Shown piece by piece: positions 57,368 to 64,000 of a DNA stretch of 64,000 nucleotides. The first letter of the stretch is position 1, and the number at the start of each line of letters is the position of its first letter. The position numbers and the translations under genes were made by a program. Under the pieces are notes generated by a model that was not told where the DNA came from, did no database searches, and saw only the letters and a list, made by a program, of their open reading frames with translations. The stretch lies in contig JAPTHN010000007.1 in NCBI GenBank assembly GCA_026936325.1, positions 17,792,337-17,856,336 on the forward strand. Direction: 5' to 3'. The stretch is from Platynereis dumerilii (Eukaryota > Annelida > Polychaeta > Phyllodocida > Nereididae).

Positions 57368-57504
57368 TTTTTGTGGCCGAGGGACCTCGGGCCCCTTGTC
57401 GTCATCAATGGATTCTTATGTCAACAAATGGCAACAGGAAGTAGAAATATTAAATTGTTGTGGGGACAAAAACAATTTATGGATAAAATGACAAACCAAA
57501 TTGA
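57368..57504 (+). repeat. Left member of a 137-bp inverted pair
   Basis: Runs from TTTTTGTGGCCGAGGGACC to GACAAACCAAATTGA and matches the complement of 58491-58627 with only a handful of differences. The pair encloses 986 bp. The same frame in both copies encodes SSMDSYVNKWQQEVEIL and stops at the same codon, but it has no known domain. Confidence 0.88.
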
Positions 57505-57649
57505 TCATCCCAAATGATTACATAGCTGTTAAACATTTGCACTTAGTGACTGTATGTACCTGATCTGTACTAATTACACTGGAACCAATAAAATACTTAA
57601 CTCCTACGGAGCAATGTCAATCACAAGCCCAGCGCAAAAACGACTTCAC

Positions 57650-57660
57650 GCGCATGCGCA
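57650..57660. promoter_or_regulatory. Perfect NRF1 site
   Basis: GCGCATGCGCA, in an ACGC context, is the canonical palindromic NRF1 site typical of broad promoters. A donor-like CAG then GTGAGC follows at once. A 76-residue plus-strand frame (57719-57949, MANLAIDAAATLWFVVTKGA) begins 58 bp downstream, but nothing identifies it. The site lies inside the segment enclosed by the 137-bp inverted pair. Confidence 0.45.
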
Positions 57661-58490
57661 GGTGAGCACGCTGTAAACAAAGTTATAGCAGTGACAGGCG
57701 AGCGCACTGTAAAACTGCATGGCAAATCTGGCAATTGACGCTGCAGCCACTTTGTGGTTTGTGGTCACAAAAGGTGCAAAGTTTGGGCGACTAGATATCA
57801 TTGACTATTTGTATATTCATACAGTTCTTCGTGTCAGTGTACATAAAAGAGATTATCCTACGTCTTTACATTTGTTTGGTAGGCATAAATCATTTCCAAT
57901 ACACAAAAATTATAGAAAACATTATGTCTTGTGCTCAGGTATGTTATAGATGGCGCTGCATGTTCTTTCCCTGGCAGATCCATGCAGAATTATAGTAATA
58001 GTGCATTTTATCTTCATATATTGACCTAACAATGACAGGCAGGTAGAATAAGTTTCATATATGACTTTCTTTTGGACTTTATTTTAATCTGGAGAAACAC
58101 TACATGTACCTTAAAGAACAATAGATAGATAAATATTTTTTTTATTTAGTGTCGAATATGAAATAACAGTATACCACAGCAGCTCAACAGCTGGTACTCT
58201 AGTTAAAAAAAAAATATATATAGATAGACAGATAGATAGACAGGTCTATATGAATATGATTCCATCCTTCAGCAGGCTGTAAGGGGTAAATCTGAATTGC
58301 CCGAGGCCACGGTGCATGCATTGCATGCTATTTTTTTAGAAGCACAGAGAAAGAGAGAAGTGGCATGTTGTAATGAGAAGCAGTCTTACAGCAGAAGTCA
58401 AAATCGTGGAAGTGGTTGGCTATCCATTATAGGCCTACTTTTAGTTTCAGTAATAATAGTTTTCATAAACCCAGAAAGCATATAACGTAT

Positions 58491-58627
58491 TCAATTTGGT
58501 TTGTCATTTTATCCATAAATTGTTTTTGTCCCCACAACAATATAATATTTCTACTTCCTGTTGCCATTTGTTGACATAAGAATCCATTGATGACGACAAG
58601 GGGCTCGAGGTCCCTCGGCCACAAAAA
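58491..58627 (-). repeat. Right member of the 137-bp inverted pair
   Basis: Complement of 57368-57504. Flanking sequences differ on both sides of both copies, so the repeat boundaries are sharp. The pair could be long terminal repeats of a small inverted-repeat element of about 1.26 kb or two independent insertions. Confidence 0.88.
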
Positions 58628-59663
58628 CTTCTAAATTGAAACCTAAGACTTCTGATGTAATGAACAGCTCCTATACATGTAAAAATATTACACCTCAATG
58701 TTGGGCGACAAAAACTACCAAATACTAGCCACAATGCATGTTATTGCAGATCAGCCTGATCAGGATATGCAATATGTTCTTTGATATATCAATATTGCAG
58801 ACCTCATTAATACTGTCTACGATATACAATCACATCTGCATTAAATCACAGATTAGCCTCTGGAAGCATGTTAATCTGCCCATTGGGACTATCATTTTAC
58901 AGTCCAATTAGGTTATTAATAATATAGAAGCTCACATAAAGGCTATGTGGGATAGGGCTTACCTGTTGAATGAGGAATTAATTTCGTAATCAAATCAAAG
59001 CTAATGGGATTAAAGCAAGGTGCAGTGGAGAACGATCCCTTTACGTGATCTTAAGATCGAATAACAGGCCAGACAGGAGAGCTCTGGAAGGGGAGATTAG
59101 TCATGGTTGATTGGCTATTGGACTTGGTGTGGCAGTTTGTGGAGGTTTGTGGCTCTTGAGTGTTGGGCTGTTGGCTGTGGAAGGATACACAACCACCATT
59201 ACAGTCACAGGGACTGGCCATTATGTGTAGACATGCTGTCTATGTTTGTATATGAATAAATTAACAGTCATTTTAAGAGGCTTTTGGATAAATAATACAG
59301 CGATAAAACAGTGACTGTTATATACATTGGAATGAATGTTGAATTCATCATTGTTCTCATTCAAAGGAAAACAGTACACAAAATTGGTATCAGAAGTGGG
59401 ATAAACAACTGCAAAGCTAAAAGAGAATATCAGATATAACACAACACTGGATGATATTATATCAATCCCTAATATCACACATTCCTTCACGTGATCAACA
59501 TTACTCCTGCATGGACATTACCTTGGCATGGTTGAGTGTGGCGAATCTAACTCCCCATGACCATGCAATTTAGTCTGTTGCCAGCTATTTCTGTTGGCTT
59601 CAAGGATAAATAATTGATCAAGGAAAATAGCTGGGAGAATAGGGCTTGAGAGTGGCATTCAGC
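58628..59663. other. Upstream region of the CXorf65-like exon
   Basis: 58915-59110 has conserved-element-like words (ATCAAAGCTAATGGGATTAAAG, i.e. TCF-like and GGATTA sites). A CACGTGATC E-box lies at about 59489, 170 bp upstream of the coding exon, and could belong to its promoter. No TATA box is evident. Confidence 0.35.
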
Positions 59664-59805
59664 ATGTTTATCACAGTCAAGTATGGCAACAATGAGTCCC
59701 TGCTGTGCAACCCTTCGTGTGCTGTGGTCAACCTGCTGTCCAGCATCAGGAGAAGGGCTGGCTTCAACCACTCGTCAGCCACTTTGGATCTATCTGATGA
59801 AACAG
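59664..59805 (+). CDS. First coding exon of a CXorf65-like gene
   Basis: The ATG opens MFITVKYGNNESLLCNPSCA, continues VVNLLSSIRRRAG and ends LDLSDET plus the first base of a Gly codon, exactly at a consensus splice donor (CAG then GTAAGT, 59806-59811; phase 1). From memory, the vertebrate CXorf65 family begins MFIFIKHGDN..., with a Cys-containing NC-hydrophobic segment and an IDLCDETG-like motif at the same distance, so start, length and boundary all fit. The function of the family is not known to me; the N-terminus has a small ubiquitin-like look, which is inference. I could not find the next exon (expected to begin near a V/MK-L and YAS motif) before the window ends, so the intron would be longer than 4 kb. 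Confidence 0.68.
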
Positions 59806-61375
59806 GTAAGTTATAACGTTTCTAATATTTCTAACATTTATTTAAGACTTTATTCACCCAATATGAATAACTCAGACTTAACAAGAACAGTGCAGTTAAA
59901 ATTAATAAATCCATATCTTTAGGCCTAATTGAAAATACTAAATGTCTGTCATCTTTCAAAACAATATCTTACCAGATAAAAAATAGACTTTACTCTTTTA
60001 TCTCATTCATTATTCCTACACCAAATAACTCTATTATATTTGTTATTCTTCCAAACTTATCACATACCTGAAAGTTAAGCTCATGCTATAGGTCTATACA
60101 AGGATCACTATACCATTACCAATGGTAACTAAGATGAGTCTTGTCAATGTGTCATTAGTCAGCAATAAATATTGAACTCTTATGAGTCTGAGAGTTTCTT
60201 ATCAGTGTATATAGTTATGCTAGTAGGCCTACCATAAGAAGGCTATTAAGTTTGAGTGCATGAAGTTACCACACAATCTTGGATTAGTATTATTCCATGC
60301 TGTCAAACACGAATTCTAAATGGAACATTCAGAGCATTTCTCGAATGATCTGGCATTTGTATCCTGTGGATAGGCCTACTATCCACGACTGCTATTCTTT
60401 GGCAGGCCTAATAATTTGAAGTTTAGAACCCCACATCAAACCACATTTTATTTTAATAATGTTCGAAGCAAAGGCCAGAACCAAACATAGATAAGTGCAT
60501 TTGGCACATTTTCACAAAACATTTCCTGACAGGCAATGAAACTACAGTGTACAATGTCTCATTGAAATTTTGAAAATCTGCTTGAATTTTCTCAAAGTTT
60601 TTGTTGGTCTTTTGGAGTATCCACTTTGCTCCATGTTTTAACAAGAAAAACAACTTCGAAGACGAATTATAAAGACCTACAAGTCTATGACAAATGCCAT
60701 TTACAATTGGTCGGCAGGCCTACAGGCCTAGTTCTCTTCATTTTCTCCCTGATCATCTACTTGTTGACCAGTGTTATGCAAACAATGGCATTGACTTCAT
60801 TGACTTGGCTTCTTAATTCGATCTTTGCCTTCCTTACTCCATTATGGGCCTTGGAAACCAAGATTATTGACCACCAACAATCCATCAATATCTGCATGCG
60901 TGAGATCAACTCCTGATGCTTAATTGTGAAATTGTCGATGGCTGGTTCATGCCTGGATGGCTACAACTCCTGGAAAAGAAATTAAGAAAGATCTCTATCG
61001 TATTCCTTTCCTAATCAAGTAAAACTTCTTCAGTCTTGTATGTCCTGATCAAATCAATGGACATCTACAGTATATGTTCTTAAACTTAAACCATGCCACT
61101 TTCAGTGCTTGCCTGGTACATATAGGCCTATACTGTTGTTAAAATGAGCATTGTATTGAACTTCAGTTGTACTACCTGTGAAACCATCGAAAAGAGACTG
61201 GAGAAACAAGATTTTACTATATTTCAAAAAGGCATGCATGGTGTCAGTAATTGGTGTGGGAAATATCATACATATTGTTATGATCTGAATGACACGTGAA
61301 TAGCAGTGTTATGTACTGAGAACAATGTCATGCAACAACATAGTTAGATAGATCATCTATATTACATACAGTCAG

Positions 61376-61660
61376 TGCTCTAAGCCCAGTTCTGGGCACT
61401 CAAGAGGGTTAATTGATGAGATGGGAGAGAGAGTGAGAGTCCTGAACATGTTCCACATTTACCCCATATGAGGGATCTTTCACCATCCCACCACAGACAC
61501 TGATACAAGGGCCACCAATTCAACGTCTCATTCGAAAGACATCCAGCTGAGATTTTGCTCATGAAGGTCCACTGAAAATGTCGGGTTCCCCAACCAGGAT
61601 TTGTACCCATGCAGGCATATACTTTCAGCTGAGTAGGCGCCTAGGCGGGTACCATTATAA
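61376..61660 (-). mobile_element. tRNA-derived SINE, copy 2
   Basis: On the minus strand the head has an A-box-like TACTCAGCTGA (61625-61635) and a B-box-like GGGTACAAATCC (61597-61608). The body shares ordered blocks with copy 1 at 48545-48795: GAGATTTTGCTCATGAAGGT-like, CCAATTCAACGTC-like, AGGGATCTTTCA and ATGGGAG. The two copies have different heads but the same body, as in mosaic tRNA SINE families. Confidence 0.68.
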
Positions 61661-62504
61661 ACAGTGTCACCCTGCTGCTTCATACATGTGAAGATCTATA
61701 ACTGGTCACAAACAAGTTGAAACAACAAAGACAAAGTGGAAAATGAGCCTTCTTCAGATGAGGCTGCTTCAAATAGGCCTACCACTGCTGCTGTTGGTCC
61801 TGCTGCTAAGAAGAGAAGAGAAGAGAAGTTTGTGTTGAGAAGAATTGATGCATGGGGAGGAGGAGGAGGGGTGTTATGCCGACACGCAAACATCAAGACT
61901 TGCAGAAGAAAAAGAAGAAAGAAAAACATTTCCTTTGGTTATAATCTCTTCTGTGAGGAATTGCACTTAGGAATTTCACCCAACAACATGATCTATCATC
62001 TGCACTAATGAGGAGGAAGCTGCAGGAGGAGAAAAGAGATGTGGTACAATGGATGAAACACAAAAGAGAAAATGAGAGACAACCCCATACCCTGGCATTG
62101 GCTGGCAGAGGCTGCCACTTCACTTTATGAATCAGCTCGTTCTGAGTTCTCCCTCCTTCGTTCTTGCAGGATGTTCTTGTTCCAATGCTTGTTTCAATGC
62201 AATTTTCTGCGCAATTCCTTGCCTTTGCATCTAGCAGCAATCCCATAAAGCAAACCAATGCAAAGCAAATCAGAAGCATTGCCAGCAAATCAAGAGTGAA
62301 ACAATCCAATGCACACCATCACATCTTCTCTATAACTTCTAAGCGGTTCAGCGTTGGAACTTCAATCTCCTCTTCTTCCATAAATTGGATGAAACAATTG
62401 GTATTGGTATGTACACAACTTTAAGAAACTGGTGACAGGTATAGGCCTGCCATTTGCCATCATTTGCATGGCCAGATTTCTAAGACTATACATAGGATAT
62501 ATGA

Positions 62505-62590
62505 TACGATGTGATACAACTCGATATGACAACACGATTCGATTCGATACGTTAAATATGACATGATATGCTCGATACGACACGATTGTG
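62505..62590. repeat. Degenerate GATACGA/GATATGA tandem region
   Basis: Words such as GATACGAT, GATATGAC and CGATACGACACG recur irregularly about every 10-15 bp. An old short-period tandem repeat is the simplest reading. Confidence 0.6.
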
Positions 62591-63147
62591 TCACCTATAA
62601 GTTTTTTTTGTCAATTCCAAGAATCTTTAATCCAGACCTTCTAGCTTCTGGCAGGCCTATATAGTTCTGCCTGAACTCTTCGAACTTTTCCAGACTCCCT
62701 TTCGATTCCCTATCGTCTATCAGATCCTACAGCTCATTTAAAAACACACACTCGAAAATGAAAAGGAAAGAAAGCAGATAAAGGCAAATCTTTATCAGAG
62801 TGAGGACAGGTGCTTCTGACAAGTTAAGCCAAAACACAAAAGAAAGAAAAAGACACATTTGCCAACTCATGCGAGAAAGCTGCAGGGAGACAATCCCAGC
62901 TAATCCAAGGTATTAGTCTGGATCATGTTTCTGGGGAAGGTGTGATCAACAAATGTGTATTAGGGTGACAGGGCTTGGGTGGGATAAACTAGAAGAAAGG
63001 GAAAAGGTAACAGTAAAGATATGAACAATCCCAAAGCAAGTTATACTCGAACAGAAAAGATATACAAGTTTGTAAAGTATGGATCTACCAATCTGAAAGT
63101 AATGATTAAAAAAATGCTCTATGGATACCTTTAATTGAAGTTTTTTT

Positions 63148-63301
63148 ATAAGGGAACTTAGCCGGGTGCCAATAGACAGAGAATACCTCCTAATGAGTTA
63201 CTTAGCTACTAACACTAGAAGACATTGCTGTCGGTGTTAGTATAGCTAAGTAACTAATAGGAGGGCATTCTGCGTCTGAGTAGCCACCTAAGTTCCCTTA
63301 T
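63148..63301. mobile_element. Hairpin MITE (154 bp)
   Basis: The left end ATAAGGGAACTTAG is exactly complementary to the right end. Complementarity continues inward through CCTCCTAATGAGTTACTTAGCT and its partner near 63240-63265, so most of the element folds back. No coding capacity and no clear target duplication. Confidence 0.7.
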
Positions 63302-63660
63302 CCGAAAAGACATCGATACGTATACCTGTTCAAAGTTTTACATTGGACTTGAACCGATAATATATCCTATACTATGAGAAATGCCTGTCCAGTTCCACTA
63401 TATATGTACCTAGATACAGCAATATCGGGATCGAGCCTTCACAAAACACATTTGGATGCATTGGAAAGAGGGAAGAGGAAATTGCTGCCTATGAGGGTGT
63501 CATTGCAATCAAGAGCCACCGTATGAGGAGATGGCGGATCGGATTGCAATCAATAGGAACAGGCGGCCAATGTTAAGGACTTAACACTATCTTCGCCTCC
63601 TATCGGGGTATTTTATTCCCATCTATCCATATCAATGTTGCTTTCATTCAGTGCTGTCTT

Positions 63661-63885
63661 CTAGATACTAGCCGATAGCCTCGTGATAGCCCAGTGATAG
63701 CTCAGACAGCAATTTGACGTGTTACCGTATCTGTGGCACAGTCGATCTGCAGCACAGCTATCACACGACCAGTCGATCTTATCAGCCATTTCGACGACAA
63801 CTTTCAGCCCCAGTCCGTTCGCCTCATCACGGCAATACTTGATGGGAATTTCGATGAAATATCGACCGTGCCCAACATGATTACC
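63661..63885 (-). CDS. Possible Cys-containing coding segment, gene unknown
   Basis: A minus-strand frame encodes GNHVGHGRYFIEIPIKYC and later WSCDSCAADRLCHRYGN, with six cysteines and a stop codon at 63661-63663. CpG-rich codons and the composition look protein-like, and an AG dinucleotide after a T-rich tract precedes it at 63886-63887. I do not recognise the domain. It borders a signal-peptide-like frame but lies in a different frame, and I do not claim a link. Confidence 0.28.
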   Translation of the reverse strand, partial: GNHVGHGRYFIEIPIKYCRDEANGLGLKVVVEMADKIDWSCDSCAADRLCHRYGNTSNCCLSYHWAITRLSASI

Positions 63886-63955
63886 CTGTAATAACGGTGG
63901 ACAGCAGCGCCGCAGCAAAAATTACTAGAAAAATGACAAAATGGCTGCCTTGCAT
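63881..63955 (-). CDS. Signal-peptide-like first exon candidate
   Basis: From an ATG at 63953-63955 the minus strand encodes MQGSHFVIFLVIFAAALLST then VITG: a short start, a long hydrophobic core and small residues at the end, a textbook secretory signal. A GGGTAATC word at the end could act as a phase-2 splice donor, making this the first exon of a secreted protein gene; otherwise the frame stops at once. The ATG is 46 bp from the window edge, so the promoter is not visible. Confidence 0.35.
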   Translation of the reverse strand: MQGSHFVIFLVIFAAALLSTVITG

Positions 63956-64000
63956 GATCTTACATGCGTTGCAACAGCAGAGCAAAAGCCACACATCTAT

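Larger units (their letters stand above)
59806..63660. other. Probable first intron of the CXorf65-like gene
   Basis: AT-rich, with a SINE (61376-61660), a degenerate CGATACGA-type tandem region (62505-62590) and a hairpin MITE (63148-63301). Frames at 61736-62008 (Ser/Asp then Lys/Arg-rich) and 61952-62128 (containing MRRKLQEEKRDVVQWMKHKR) look partly protein-like, but splice support is weak and I could not link them to the exon at 59664. Confidence 0.4.

Noticed and set aside
61736-62130. Charged protein-like frames as later exons of the CXorf65-like gene
   Set aside because: The expected second exon motifs are missing and the acceptor sites are weak, so the link could not be supported.

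Overview
The window looks like AT-rich, gene-poor DNA from a marine invertebrate, probably an invertebrate deuterostome. This is inferred from very sparse exons, many palindromic MITEs and tRNA-derived SINEs, an over-represented palindromic word TAGGCCTA, and one exon of a CXorf65-like gene. No rRNA, CRISPR array, intact tRNA or bacterial-style operon is seen.

Layout. 0-17.3 kb: non-coding sequence with minisatellites (0.63-1.18 kb, 3.49-4.35 kb), CpG-bearing clusters of CRE/ATF half-sites, a palindromic MITE (13.24 kb) and a broken coding fragment (15.6-15.9 kb). 17.34-22.96 kb: a complete PIF/Harbinger DNA transposon with TTA target duplications, 15-bp terminal inverted repeats, two uninterrupted convergent genes (a MADF/Myb-like DNA-binding protein and a DDE nuclease), a TATA box for each gene and subterminal GCGTCGC repeats. 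Both genes end, 23 and 29 nt after their stop codons, in a structure matching the replication-dependent histone mRNA 3' stem-loop. The DNA-binding protein also carries six TPKK motifs and a Lys-Pro-Ala tract like a histone H1 tail. I consider this the most interesting system here: a transposon that may couple its expression to S phase using histone-type mRNA ends. 23-43 kb: gene-poor, with several promoter-like motif clusters, a 1.2-kb 13-bp minisatellite (32.06-33.26 kb), a second copy of the same MITE in opposite orientation (38.52 kb) and a few possible exons.

43.46-44.35 kb: 3' fragment of a LINE on the minus strand. 45.44-51.44 kb: a 6-kb foldback-like element whose inverted arms are each built from tandem ~727-bp units; the arms carry ten palindromic RFX X-box sites, four DR1 nuclear-receptor sites and four octamer sites. 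Its loop holds a SINE and a hairpin element. 52-59 kb: ETS/YY1, CRE/YY1 and NRF1 promoter-like sites and a 137-bp inverted pair. 59.66 kb: first coding exon of a CXorf65-like gene with a consensus splice donor. The last 4 kb are probably its intron, with a second SINE, a hairpin MITE and, at the very end on the minus strand, a signal-peptide-like ORF.

Most long open frames in the low-complexity blocks are artefacts of repeat periodicity and are not listed as genes.
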